NCBI RefSeq assembly: GCF_000368925.1
Contig: NZ_KB849755.1
Location: 1,604,174-1,664,000, forward strand
Direction of reading: 5' to 3'
Source of the DNA: Acinetobacter bereziniae LMG 1003 = CIP 70.12
Lineage (GTDB): Bacteria; Pseudomonadota; Gammaproteobacteria; Pseudomonadales; Moraxellaceae
DNA length: 59,827 nucleotides
Shown one piece after another: positions 26,950 through 36,118 of this stretch (the first letter of the stretch is position 1; each line of letters opens with the position of its first letter). Below the pieces are notes generated by a model. The model saw only the letters and a program-made list of their open reading frames with translations. It had not been told where the DNA came from and searched no databases. The translations under genes and the position numbers were made by a program.

Positions 26950-27591
26950 ATGGATAGAATAATCTATTACCAAAATACAGACTCAAAAACAAAAAAAATA
27001 CGCTGTTTGACCTTGGCAATGAGTTTGATCACCTGTAGTGCATTGGCATATGCAGATGTATCGCAACCTAGAGCGGCTTGGTATCGATATTATGATAAAA
27101 ATGGGGTCGCAAATATTAGTACCTCTGTCACGCCTGCACACATCAAAAATGGCTATGAAGCACTTGATCGCAATATGCAGGTGATTAGACGCAATCAAGC
27201 CTACAACGTTGAAAAGGATCTGCAACAGTCGACCTTACGTGCCTCTGAAGTGCGTAAATTAGAACAAGATGCCCGTCTTAAACGTGCTTATGGAAACTCA
27301 TCCGTTGCCATCAATAAACGCAATGAGCTTCTCAACAACTTAAAACAGCAAATAGCATTACAAAATCAAAATCTTAAGCAATTACAAAGTGATCGAATCA
27401 TATTAAAAAGACAGGAAATGGAATATTATAGAAAAGGTAATACCGTACCGTCTACGCTTAAAGATCGAATCAAATACAATGCAGAAAATATAGATAAAAC
27501 AAAAGGCTACATTGAAAATTTACAAAATAATTATCGCAGTACACAAAGCAAGTATGACGATGTTATTAATCGGCTCAAAAAACTTGAATAA
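26950..27591 (+). CDS. Exported DUF4124-like protein with C-terminal coiled coil
   Basis: The 213-residue protein has an N-terminal signal-type stretch (Cys-Leu-Thr-Leu-Ala-Met-Ser-Leu-Ile-Thr, cleaved near Ala-Tyr-Ala-Asp). Next is Trp-Tyr-Arg-Tyr-Tyr-Asp-Lys-Asn-Gly-Val-Ala-Asn-Ile-Ser, the short DUF4124-like beta domain seen in many gammaproteobacterial envelope proteins. Residues about 75-213 are charged and heptad-rich, a probable coiled coil, ending in Leu-Lys-Lys-Leu-Glu. Function unknown. It is divergent from pilG and lies 248 bases before proS. Confidence 0.75.
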   Translation: MDRIIYYQNTDSKTKKIRCLTLAMSLITCSALAYADVSQPRAAWYRYYDKNGVANISTSVTPAHIKNGYEALDRNMQVIRRNQAYNVEKDLQQSTLRASEVRKLEQDARLKRAYGNSSVAINKRNELLNNLKQQIALQNQNLKQLQSDRIILKRQEMEYYRKGNTVPSTLKDRIKYNAENIDKTKGYIENLQNNYRSTQSKYDDVINRLKKLE

Positions 27592-27797
27592 TCAACTTTT
27601 AAATCAAAAAAAATTCATGTTCTCTATTGAAAAAATCTCAACAAAGACCAAAGCTATTTATATTTTCACTCAACTTTTTAAGTTTGAACCTCATACAATA
27701 ACCATGAATAACACATCGCATATCATCTGGTCTTTGTATTTCAGCCCAATCGGACATTAAAAATCTTCAGCTAATTTTTTATCGTATTATTTTATCG

Positions 27798-27803
27798 TAT
27801 AAT
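27798..27803 (+). promoter_or_regulatory. Likely -10 element of proS
   Basis: A consensus TATAAT stands 37 bases before the proS start codon. The expected -35 position is only a T-run, so the -35 is weak. The ribosome site AGGA lies about 8 bases before the ATG. Confidence 0.5.
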
Positions 27804-27839
27804 CTTCCCTTTAAATCTAAAAATTTTAGGACAGTTTCC

Positions 27840-29570
27840 ATGCGCGCGAGTCGCTTTTTGTTTGCTACGTTGAGAGAAACCCCAAACGATGCTGAGGTCA
27901 TTTCACATCAGTTGATGTTACGTGCGGGGATGATTCGTAAGTTGGCTTCAGGTTTATACACTTGGCTGCCGATGGGTGTACGTGTACTCAATAAAGTTGA
28001 AGCAATTGTACGCGAGGAAATGAATCGCGCAGGCTCATTGGAAACGCTCATGCCCGTAACACAACCTGCTTCACTTTGGGAAGAATCAGGTCGATATGTG
28101 CAATATGGTCCTGAACTTTTACGGTTTAAAGATCGTCATACCAACGATTTTGTGCTCGGTCCAACTCATGAAGAAGTGATTACTGATTTAGCGCGCAATG
28201 AGCTAAAAAGTTATAAGCAACTTCCGATGAATTTCTACCAAATTCAAACCAAATTCCGTGATGAAATTCGCCCTCGTTTTGGTGTGATGCGTTCACGTGA
28301 ATTTATTATGAAAGATGCATATTCTTTTCATGTCGACCAAGCGTCACTACAAGAAACATATGATGTCATGTATGACACATACTGCCGAATCTTTACACGC
28401 TTGGGCTTAAATTTCCGTCCTGTTCAAGCGGATACTGGCTCGATTGGTGGTTCTGGCTCACATGAGTTCCATGTACTTGCATCAAGTGGTGAGGATGATA
28501 TCGCATTCTCTACCGAATCAGATTTCGCAGCCAATGTTGAAATGGCTGAAGCAATCTTGGTCGGTGAACGTGCTGCACCAAAACAACAATTTACGATTGT
28601 CGATACGCCGAATCAAAAAACCATTGCAGATGTTTCTGCCTTTTTAAATACAGATCCAGCCCATTCTGTTAAAGCTTTATTGGTACAAGGCGTTGCAGAT
28701 GAAAAAGGTCATGTTCCAGTAGTTGCATTGTTCTTACGTGGCGATCATGAGCTCAATGAAATCAAAGCTGAAAAGCACCCTCTGATTGCTGCACCATTGA
28801 CTTTTGCGACTGACGAACAATTAAAAGCATTAGATTTGACAGCTGGATTCTGCGGTCCTCAAGGATTGGTGGAAAAAGGCATAGTAGTCATTGCTGATCG
28901 TGCCGCTTCAGTGCTTTCTGACTTTGTTGCTGGTGCAAACGAAGTTGATAAACATGCTATTGGTGTAAACTGGGAACGTGATGCTCAGTTTACTGAAGTG
29001 TTTGACTTACGCAATGTTGTAGAAGGTGATCCTTCTCCAGATGGTCATGGCACCATCATGATCAAACGTGGTATTGAAGTTGGTCATATTTTCCAATTAG
29101 GCAAAAAATATTCTGAAGCTTTGGGCTGTAAAGTTCTCGGTGATGATGGCAAACCATTAGTGGTGACTATGGGATGTTATGGTATTGGCGTAACACGTGT
29201 AGTTGCCTCTGCAATAGAGCAAAACTTTGATGACAAAGGGATCATTTGGCCTACGGCGATCGCACCTTTTGAAGTTGCTATTGTTCCAATGAATGCTCAA
29301 AAATCACCACGTACACTTGAAGCTGCTGAAGCACTGTACAATGAATTGCAAACAGCAGGTTATGATGTATTGCTTGATGATCGCAATGAACGCCCTGGTG
29401 TTAAATTCTCTGATTTAGAGCTGACTGGTATCCCTCATCGTATCGTAATTGGTGAGAAAGGTTTGGATGCTGGTACTTTCGAATATAAAGGTCGTAGAGA
29501 TGCAGAATCTGTTGATTTAAGCAAAGCAGACCTGTTGGCTAAATTAGCGAAATATAGCCAAACCGTCTGA
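27840..29570 (+). CDS. proS: Prolyl-tRNA synthetase
   Basis: This 576-residue class II bacterial-type ProRS charges tRNA-Pro. The start Met-Arg-Ala-Ser-Arg-Phe-Leu-Phe-Ala-Thr-Leu-Arg-Glu is typical. Motif 1 is near Met-Leu-Arg-Ala-Gly-Met-Ile-Arg-Lys, motif 2 near Phe-Arg-Asp-Glu-Ile-Arg-Pro-Arg-Phe-Gly, the editing insertion occupies about residues 230-390, motif 3 is Cys-Tyr-Gly-Ile-Gly-Val-Thr-Arg, and an anticodon-binding domain ends the protein. Length is normal. The last five codons and stop are shared with the start of the homology block that also lies inside the two MITE copies, so the 3' end is connected to that repeat. Confidence 0.97.
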   Translation: MRASRFLFATLRETPNDAEVISHQLMLRAGMIRKLASGLYTWLPMGVRVLNKVEAIVREEMNRAGSLETLMPVTQPASLWEESGRYVQYGPELLRFKDRHTNDFVLGPTHEEVITDLARNELKSYKQLPMNFYQIQTKFRDEIRPRFGVMRSREFIMKDAYSFHVDQASLQETYDVMYDTYCRIFTRLGLNFRPVQADTGSIGGSGSHEFHVLASSGEDDIAFSTESDFAANVEMAEAILVGERAAPKQQFTIVDTPNQKTIADVSAFLNTDPAHSVKALLVQGVADEKGHVPVVALFLRGDHELNEIKAEKHPLIAAPLTFATDEQLKALDLTAGFCGPQGLVEKGIVVIADRAASVLSDFVAGANEVDKHAIGVNWERDAQFTEVFDLRNVVEGDPSPDGHGTIMIKRGIEVGHIFQLGKKYSEALGCKVLGDDGKPLVVTMGCYGIGVTRVVASAIEQNFDDKGIIWPTAIAPFEVAIVPMNAQKSPRTLEAAEALYNELQTAGYDVLLDDRNERPGVKFSDLELTGIPHRIVIGEKGLDAGTFEYKGRRDAESVDLSKADLLAKLAKYSQTV

Positions 29571-29886
29571 TTATTCATACAAGTGATTTTGATGTTAATC
29601 ATTGATGTCAAATGAGATTTATGATTTTCAGATGATTCATTTATTTTGTCCTCTTGAATCATCGATGGTCTTGCTATCGTGAAGCGACATGGATGTCGCT
29701 ATGTTGAGCGGGGGTATAGGATGTACCCCTCGCTCAACAGAAGATTTTTGTCACTTTTCATCTCTGAAAAGTGAGTTAATGCCTACGCAAAACAATTTAA
29801 ACTTTAGAGATAAAGCGTGGCCTTGCAAGCTTTAGATCATTAAACAATATATTTATCGCATTCATTTTATTGATCAAGAGAAATGA
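29552..29886. repeat. proS-linked copy of the repeat core, without terminal inverted repeats
   Basis: Homology to the interior of both MITE copies starts within the last six codons of proS and runs to about 29886. This copy keeps about 40 extra bases around 29593-29632 that the two mobile copies lack; the missing stretch is bordered by GATG on both sides. The dyads found in the other copies are present with compensating or minor changes. Inverted-repeat ends like those of the complete copies are not found here. It may be the donor locus from which the mobile element took its interior. Confidence 0.75.
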
Positions 29887-29940
29887 TATTCTACTGTATG
29901 AATTTTTCGACAGGTTGGCTATAGTTTTGCCACACCATGA

Positions 29941-29976
29941 AAAAACCCGCAGATTAATTTGTGCGGGTTTTTTATT
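29941..29976. terminator. Bidirectional terminator between proS and the TGQ operon
   Basis: The stem AAAAACCCGCA / TGCGGGTTTTT encloses a roughly 10-base loop and is flanked by A- and T-runs, so it works in both directions. It separates the convergent proS and 319-residue genes. Confidence 0.85.
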
Positions 29977-29997
29977 TAATCATGTTTTAACTCATCG

Positions 29998-30957
29998 CTA
30001 TAAGCCATTAATTTTCACTTTTAAATCTGTAACAGATGTCCCAATCGCACCAAAGTTCCCCATCGAACCATTCTGAAGGCCATTAAAAACAGTCGCTGCA
30101 CTTGCACCGCTCGTTCCCATGATCATCTGATTGATTCCAAGATCAAATTTACTCGACTCACCCGTATTGCCAAATACAAAGCCACTTGACTCCACACCCG
30201 CATAGAAACCATTTAACGAAAAACCATTGGTTTTGTCTGTGCCTGTCAGTTGAAAATTAAAATTTGCACCTACATCACTATCATCCGATAAAAGTGCAAT
30301 GGCACAACCAGTTCCTGTACCACAAATCGACTGAATTGCTCCACCAAAAGCAATCATACGACCTTGAGGCGCATTGCCGAGCTGTAAATTCATCGTTGGT
30401 TTTGATGCTGCAAAATTAATGTCAATGCCACTGTCCATTTTTAATATTTTAATGACATCGCTCTTTTCTGAAGTACCTGTGAAAATAGATTGATAGCTTG
30501 CTGGACCCGAAGATGAATTTGCACCTGCCAAGTAAAGCGCAAAAGGTGAAACCTTTATCCCTGTAATATTACTTCCAAAACTAAGACCAATATTGGCAAA
30601 AGGCTTACCTGTTGAACCACTGATCGCACTTCCATCAGTATCCATCACAACATTCATCGTTGACGAATTAGAAGCACCTAAGAAGCTTACATTCATGCTC
30701 TGATCTGCAAGTGTACCAGCACTTTTACCTGCAACAACAAGCGATGCTTTATTTGCATCATTCACAGTTGTACCTAAGCCATCACGATCAATAATAGACA
30801 GTTGATTCACTTGGACTTTGCTAATATTTATACCAACATCAATCCCTGCCTGACCCGTTGTTTGAGAAAGACCTTGATCATCCAGTGGCTGCATTGCCAT
30901 TGCAACTGGACTCAATACCAATAATGATATACACCCTAGCTTGTTGTTTTTCTTCAT
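29998..30957 (-). CDS. Exported TGQ-module protein, 319 residues (operon gene 4)
   Basis: After a signal peptide (Leu-Val-Leu-Ser-Pro-Val-Ala-Met-Ala) the mature protein begins Met-Gln-Pro-Leu-Asp-Asp-Gln-Gly-Leu-Ser-Gln-Thr-Thr-Gly-Gln-Ala-Gly-Ile, the shared N-terminal module of all eight genes here (DUF6160-like from memory). The rest is low-complexity, Ser/Gly/Asn-rich and beta-rich with repeating strands. It has a Cys pair (Ser-Ile-Cys-Gly, Gly-Cys-Ala) in the second half and no C-terminal Cys motif. I know no established function; surface or outer-membrane location is an inference. It is last in the four-gene operon, 95 bases after the 820-residue gene. Confidence 0.8.
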   Translation of the reverse strand: MKKNNKLGCISLLVLSPVAMAMQPLDDQGLSQTTGQAGIDVGINISKVQVNQLSIIDRDGLGTTVNDANKASLVVAGKSAGTLADQSMNVSFLGASNSSTMNVVMDTDGSAISGSTGKPFANIGLSFGSNITGIKVSPFALYLAGANSSSGPASYQSIFTGTSEKSDVIKILKMDSGIDINFAASKPTMNLQLGNAPQGRMIAFGGAIQSICGTGTGCAIALLSDDSDVGANFNFQLTGTDKTNGFSLNGFYAGVESSGFVFGNTGESSKFDLGINQMIMGTSGASAATVFNGLQNGSMGNFGAIGTSVTDLKVKINGL

Positions 30958-31052
30958 TATCCTAATCCTTAGGAAACTTTATATATTGCCGACCACATCA
31001 CAGTTTAGTTTGAAATTTTTGGTGATGGAAGAATAACCCGACCAATAACCGA

Positions 31053-33515
31053 TCAATTTCGAGGAATAATATTCAGCTCACTACTTAATCGACCACCTGT
31101 TAAGGCGATTTCACCTAGACGTGCGCCTGAAACCAAGGCACCTGAAGCTGCTGGAGGATAAAAGTTTAAATCTCTTGCTCTAAATACACCATTTACAGAC
31201 TGTGTTGGATTAAATTGCAGACTGGTATTAAATCCAACCTGCCCTGTTCCCGTATTTGAATTCTTACTGATCACAATCGCATTATTAAAACGAATATCTC
31301 CTGTCAAATTATCTAAGCCCAATGAAGAACCGTTGACAGGATCACTGATCTGAATAGTGTTATTGGTATTGGCTAACTTCAAATCACCCACTACATTCAG
31401 ACGGTTCCCAGTACCATCATCTTTGATCTCACTATTCGGAATCAAAGATAAATCCATATCTCCACCAAAGCGAAGTTTCAAACCGAAGAGCACATCATCG
31501 CTTTTCGCAAAATTATTGGTATCTGAAACACTTTTATTACCACATGCAACCGAGGTTGTAGCTAAGCCTAGTGCACAGGATTTATATGTAGTTCCAGGCA
31601 AATATCCACCAGCAACTTCTGCTGCCATCACCACCAGCATATTTTTTAAGCTTAGGTTTAAACTTCCATTTTCTACACCAACGCTACCATTTCCCTTGAG
31701 TAGCATATCGATATTTCTAAGCCCCATATAATAGTCTGTAGGTTGACCATTTCTCAGTCCACCATCAATGACCAATATTGAAGTAGTATTGTTACCGATC
31801 TTATTCGCGCCATTTTTATCTACACCTTCCGTTGTTAACCCTAATGAAAAACCAAGCCGAGCGGTTTGACCAGAACCTGCTATTTTATTTTGTGTACCAT
31901 CAACTGAATAAGAATAAACTTTATCTGCATCCACAGTAGTGCCATACATCGCTAAGTTTGCATTTAGATTATAAAATGGTAGTGCCAATCCCCATTGGTT
32001 ATTCAGCCCATTGTCGGTAAATAAATTATTTGCCGCTACACCAGCACTTGTAGTAAATCGCCCTCTTCTAGAAAAAGATTGAAATGCCGCATTTCGAATT
32101 GAGGTCATCACGCTATAAGGACGATTCCCAGCAGTTAATGTTGTATAAACATCTTGCTTATAGTCATTCAAGCTGGTTAATGACTGACCGTTACCAAAAC
32201 TTGAAGATTGGAATGTAGAGTTAACGGGCAAAGTGACTTGTTTAGAATCCATAAGATTTAAAAATACACTTCCAGTGTCAAAAGATGCACGACTTCCTTT
32301 TTGTAAACCAGTTAGATTTCCAAATTCAAATCCATAGCTATTTAGTCCAGCACCACCTATTTCTAAAGTTGTCGCATCAGCACCACCTGAAAGCATGCTA
32401 TCACCATCTTTAGTGAAATCAGTTTTCATACGAAATGCAATACCAGAACCGCCAACAATATCTTTTCCAGTATCTATACCTGATGAATTCACAGCAGAGC
32501 CTATTAAGCTGCTTGCATTTTGTACACCACGGAACTGAAGTGAACTGTTAACCATCCGCCCACTGGCACCAACACGAATTAAACCTTTTGCACCTGAGGG
32601 AGTATTATACTGATCCACTGCATAAACAGATGTTGCTGAAGGGTTGGCTCCCTTATTATTCAACATAATCTCAAGATTTAGACCTGCATTGGATGTTGTT
32701 GTACCATTTCCATATGAACCTGTATTCATAAATCCCGACTTAGTCGAAGCAGGATCAACAACGCGACCTAAATCGGCATAACCATAAGTTGCATCTGGTG
32801 TTTGAGTACTTCCAGCAATGTTTGATCCCGAATTGGTTTGTAATTTAAAGCCTTCAGCAGCATCAATAAACATAAAACCATTTGCATTAAAATTAAAATT
32901 AAAATTCTTTAAAATTAGCTGATTTAATTGATTTATTGCACTGGTTTGACCCAAATAGATATTGGCATTTTGCAAACCTAAAGCCAGCGTACCTTGGTCA
33001 TTTTTACCAAGCAATCCATTGGTTGTTTTTAATCCAATACTGGTATTCGATGCTGTTTGAACAGCTAATGTACCAATCTTTGCACTACAGCGTGCTCCAC
33101 TTGGATCACTATCACACACTCGGAAAGAGTCTACTGTTAATAACATAGGTGAAAGTGATACATCTAGATTCACGCCTGTTTTACCACTCACTGTGCCCAT
33201 ATTGAGTTTTACATTGGCTTTTAATGGGTCTGTAGAAGTATTACTTTGCTGAATCTTAACCGTATCTGCGGTTGCTGTAAGGGCTTGACTTGTCGCATCT
33301 GTTTCAGCTCGCCCAGCCTGATCTGTCCAATATAGTGTTTGAATGTTGGCTTCTTTTAATGTGGCTTCTATATTCACACCATCTTGACCATTCACATTTC
33401 GCAGATCACCATCATCCAAAGCTTGAAGTGCATAAGCAGGTACATGCATTGCCAATAAGCTGAATGCCAATGTATTTAAAATAAATCCTTTTCGCTGTTC
33501 TTGTTTTATTTTCAT
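31053..33515 (-). CDS. Exported TGQ-module protein, 820 residues (operon gene 3)
   Basis: This is the largest member. The signal peptide ends near Val-Pro-Ala-Tyr-Ala, then Leu-Gln-Ala-Leu-Asp-Asp-Gly-Asp-Leu-Arg-Asn-Val-Asn-Gly-Gln-Asp-Gly-Val, a diverged form of the shared module. The body is a long beta-rich, Asn/Gly/Ser/Thr-rich chain with recurring Gly-Leu-x-Leu strands and few cysteines; the end Leu-Ser-Ser-Glu-Leu-Asn-Ile-Ile-Pro-Arg-Asn is open. It has no recognised catalytic motif. The composition is compatible with a secreted beta-solenoid or outer-membrane-associated protein (inference). The ribosome site is normal and it follows the 251-residue gene by 25 bases. Confidence 0.8.
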   Translation of the reverse strand: MKIKQEQRKGFILNTLAFSLLAMHVPAYALQALDDGDLRNVNGQDGVNIEATLKEANIQTLYWTDQAGRAETDATSQALTATADTVKIQQSNTSTDPLKANVKLNMGTVSGKTGVNLDVSLSPMLLTVDSFRVCDSDPSGARCSAKIGTLAVQTASNTSIGLKTTNGLLGKNDQGTLALGLQNANIYLGQTSAINQLNQLILKNFNFNFNANGFMFIDAAEGFKLQTNSGSNIAGSTQTPDATYGYADLGRVVDPASTKSGFMNTGSYGNGTTTSNAGLNLEIMLNNKGANPSATSVYAVDQYNTPSGAKGLIRVGASGRMVNSSLQFRGVQNASSLIGSAVNSSGIDTGKDIVGGSGIAFRMKTDFTKDGDSMLSGGADATTLEIGGAGLNSYGFEFGNLTGLQKGSRASFDTGSVFLNLMDSKQVTLPVNSTFQSSSFGNGQSLTSLNDYKQDVYTTLTAGNRPYSVMTSIRNAAFQSFSRRGRFTTSAGVAANNLFTDNGLNNQWGLALPFYNLNANLAMYGTTVDADKVYSYSVDGTQNKIAGSGQTARLGFSLGLTTEGVDKNGANKIGNNTTSILVIDGGLRNGQPTDYYMGLRNIDMLLKGNGSVGVENGSLNLSLKNMLVVMAAEVAGGYLPGTTYKSCALGLATTSVACGNKSVSDTNNFAKSDDVLFGLKLRFGGDMDLSLIPNSEIKDDGTGNRLNVVGDLKLANTNNTIQISDPVNGSSLGLDNLTGDIRFNNAIVISKNSNTGTGQVGFNTSLQFNPTQSVNGVFRARDLNFYPPAASGALVSGARLGEIALTGGRLSSELNIIPRN

Positions 33516-33540
33516 CCCTAAACCCTCAGACTTATTTCAC

Positions 33541-34296
33541 TTAGCAACGCTTGTTCATACTTGAATCACAGCTAAACATCATTAACTTTCCCTGAAGTGC
33601 AAGATTGCCATTCATCTGCATACCCATAAACCCAGTTTCACGCCCTGTATCATAATTGTTCGCAGTAGAACCATTTGGACCTGTTGTTTGGGCTTTAGCA
33701 GCATATTTATTCAGTTTTAGATAACCATATTGAGCTGCGGTTGCACCCAATGAGTTTTCAGTAACTGTTCCATCTGGATTGGTTATACTGGTAAATGCAT
33801 CCTTTTCTATGGAAAGTGAATTAAATCCAAAATTACGAATTTGAATGGGTTTATCTGCATCAAAAGATAATTGAAACGCAGGTTTTATCATTTGTTGGTT
33901 TGCAATATTCTTATAGACCAAATCCGCACCATCTAAACCTAACTTCTGGATATTAATCGTTCCTTGAATACCCTTAAATACCACCCAAAGTTTATTTCCA
34001 CTGACACTACTTGCAGCACCACCTGAATCTACATAACGGTTATTGACTGAAAGTGCTAAACGACAAAACTCTAAATTTGCACAAATTCCACCAACACCAT
34101 TATCAAACTTATAGGCATTATTTGTTTGATAATATGAATCGTTGGCATTGATCTGATTCAGTACTAGCTTGAGTGATAAGTCTGCCCCAGCCTGACCTTC
34201 AACGTGTTGCAAGTCCGAGTCAGATAAAGGTTCCATTGCCACAGCATAAACACTCAACATACTGGTTAAAATAAGAAGTACACTTTTCTTCATCAT
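33541..34296 (-). CDS. Exported TGQ-module protein, 251 residues (operon gene 2)
   Basis: The signal peptide ends Tyr-Ala-Val-Ala, followed by Met-Glu-Pro-Leu-Ser-Asp-Ser-Asp-Leu-Gln-His-Val-Glu-Gly-Gln-Ala-Gly-Ala, the shared N-terminal module. Cysteines include Gly-Ile-Cys-Ala and Glu-Phe-Cys-Arg, and the chain ends Phe-Ser-Cys-Asp-Ser-Ser-Met-Asn-Lys-Arg-Cys, so the last residue is a Cys with another nine before it. That echoes the Cys-x6-Cys end of the four tandem paralogues upstream. Function unknown. It begins 13 bases after the 518-residue gene. Confidence 0.8.
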   Translation of the reverse strand: MMKKSVLLILTSMLSVYAVAMEPLSDSDLQHVEGQAGADLSLKLVLNQINANDSYYQTNNAYKFDNGVGGICANLEFCRLALSVNNRYVDSGGAASSVSGNKLWVVFKGIQGTINIQKLGLDGADLVYKNIANQQMIKPAFQLSFDADKPIQIRNFGFNSLSIEKDAFTSITNPDGTVTENSLGATAAQYGYLKLNKYAAKAQTTGPNGSTANNYDTGRETGFMGMQMNGNLALQGKLMMFSCDSSMNKRC

Positions 34297-34309
34297 ATTT
34301 CTCCTTATT

Positions 34310-35866
34310 TTATAAGCCTTTGGTTGTTATTTTCATATGTTGAATCAGCATACCATCAATGACTGCGGAACCTAAATTATTTTGGGCATTTGAAGTTGAT
34401 GCATTACTCAATTGGTTAAATGAAATTCCGACAGCACCCGCACTTTTGTCAGCAAGCAAAGTTTTTCCAGCATCTGGACTATAGACCGTCCCAATACTGA
34501 TACTGCTATGTGTCGCTGAACTTCCTTGATAACCTGAAATTGAGCTTGAACCACAATTATAAACATTACATGTAGAGCCTTTATAAGACGAATCAGCACC
34601 TGTATAGTCTGTATATATTTGTTTATAAATTGATTCTTTATTTGGTATTCGTGCCAGCTCTAAACTAAAGTTTGTACCATCAGAACCAAGAATTAAAGGC
34701 TGATATAATGAACCTAATACTAAATTCGTATTCAGGTTATAAATATAAATACCTTCCTTATCTGAGAAAGTTGGAGCCAGTCCACCATTGATCGCTGGAG
34801 TCGATAAAATATCTTGGGCTGTACCTGTGGTACAACCATTCAAATTTCCAACGCCACACTCTTGCGTGCTTAATCTCAAAACTCGGTTCATCAAATTCGC
34901 AGGCATTGTCCAAGAATTTGCTGCAGATGTTCCTAACAATTTAGAACCATCCCCGCTATTTAAGCGTATAACTCCAGCCAACCCTAAGGTATTGTTATAG
35001 AAGGCACTCATTCCCCCAGTATTGGTTGCACCACCGAGTGTCTGGAATAATTGAATTTTACTTCCATTCAGTCCAAAACCGTTAAATACACCTTGTAATC
35101 GAATACGATTTGCCCGACCTGTTGTTGTGCTACTAAACCCTTCACCTAAGTTAAATTGGTTCGCATCCTGATCTGGTTTACTTTGATCACGTACAAAAGC
35201 ATCTGCCCATAAAGCAAGTTTAAGATTATATGCGTCTTCTCCACCTGCATCATTTACAAAAGGCTTCGTCGTTACGGTTTTGTTATCCGAAGCAAATGTA
35301 TATATATTTTCATACAACGGCGCTTCAAAATTCAAATAGGTTACAGAGCCACTACTGGTACCAAAATCAGGAATATTTGAATCTGTTTTTACGTTAAATA
35401 TCCATGGGTTTGTTGCCGTTCCCCAACTTCGAATCGCTGCATTTGCTACACCATTGGTTTGTCCTGAATCTAAGCGAAGGTTGGCATTATTGGTTGCATT
35501 TCTAGACAATGCTAAGCCATATAAATATAAATCAGCTTTACCAACAGAGTGATCACTTGAGTTCACAGTACCATCTTTATTTGTATCTTGCACAAGAGAT
35601 GACAATGGACCTACTGGCACATAATAGATATAACCAGTATCCAGACTACGATTAGTCAGAATTGTATCTTGTGACTGGTTTGCTCCAGCTCCCTGAAACA
35701 CCATATAAGCATTTGTAGGTAATAAAGCGATGCCTTCACCTGTCGTATCACTTAATTTTTCATCAGACATTGCTTCCAAAGCGAAGCTAGATTGGGCGAT
35801 GACTAAGCCAATAAAAGCTGCCAAAACAGTTTTATGAAATTTTGCCGTATAATTGAGTGTAGTCAT
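34310..35866 (-). CDS. Exported TGQ-module protein, 518 residues (operon gene 1)
   Basis: This is the first gene of the four-gene operon. The signal peptide ends Gln-Ser-Ser-Phe-Ala, then Leu-Glu-Ala-Met-Ser-Asp-Glu-Lys-Leu-Ser-Asp-Thr-Thr-Gly-Glu-Gly, where Glu replaces the usual Gln. Near residue 95 is Asp-Thr-Asn-Lys-Asp-Gly-Thr-Val-Asn, which looks like a dockerin- or EF-hand-type calcium loop (Asp-x-Asn-x-Asp-Gly). The remaining sequence is beta-rich with two Cys pairs (Gln-Glu-Cys-Gly with Asn-Gly-Cys-Thr; Ser-Thr-Cys-Asn with Tyr-Asn-Cys-Gly). No known function. The promoter should lie in 35867-36065. Confidence 0.8.
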   Translation of the reverse strand: MTTLNYTAKFHKTVLAAFIGLVIAQSSFALEAMSDEKLSDTTGEGIALLPTNAYMVFQGAGANQSQDTILTNRSLDTGYIYYVPVGPLSSLVQDTNKDGTVNSSDHSVGKADLYLYGLALSRNATNNANLRLDSGQTNGVANAAIRSWGTATNPWIFNVKTDSNIPDFGTSSGSVTYLNFEAPLYENIYTFASDNKTVTTKPFVNDAGGEDAYNLKLALWADAFVRDQSKPDQDANQFNLGEGFSSTTTGRANRIRLQGVFNGFGLNGSKIQLFQTLGGATNTGGMSAFYNNTLGLAGVIRLNSGDGSKLLGTSAANSWTMPANLMNRVLRLSTQECGVGNLNGCTTGTAQDILSTPAINGGLAPTFSDKEGIYIYNLNTNLVLGSLYQPLILGSDGTNFSLELARIPNKESIYKQIYTDYTGADSSYKGSTCNVYNCGSSSISGYQGSSATHSSISIGTVYSPDAGKTLLADKSAGAVGISFNQLSNASTSNAQNNLGSAVIDGMLIQHMKITTKGL

Positions 35867-36065
35867 CTATGACCTTCCTGTGTTATACGATGCTCCGCAC
35901 CATATTTTATTTTATTTCTGTAATCCCTACGACACTGTATAAAATAGTCTTTCCTTGTCTATACAGTTTTGTTATCTATATCACACTTTATCTTATGCAA
36001 TATTTTTTATTATGCCAAAGACTTTTATGTAAAATATATGACTTTCCGATAAACGTTTAAAATAA

Positions 36066-36099
36066 AAAAGCAACAGTAAACTTCCATACTGTTGCTTTT
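36066..36099 (-). terminator. Terminator after the 467-residue TGQ gene
   Basis: The 13-bp arms AAAAGCAACAGTA (36066-36078) and TACTGTTGCTTTT (36087-36099) enclose an 8-base loop, with an A/T-run on the outside. It isolates the upstream paralogue from the four-gene operon, which thus needs its own promoter. Confidence 0.85.
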
Positions 36100-36118
36100 A
36101 ATCAGCTAAATAATTTAA

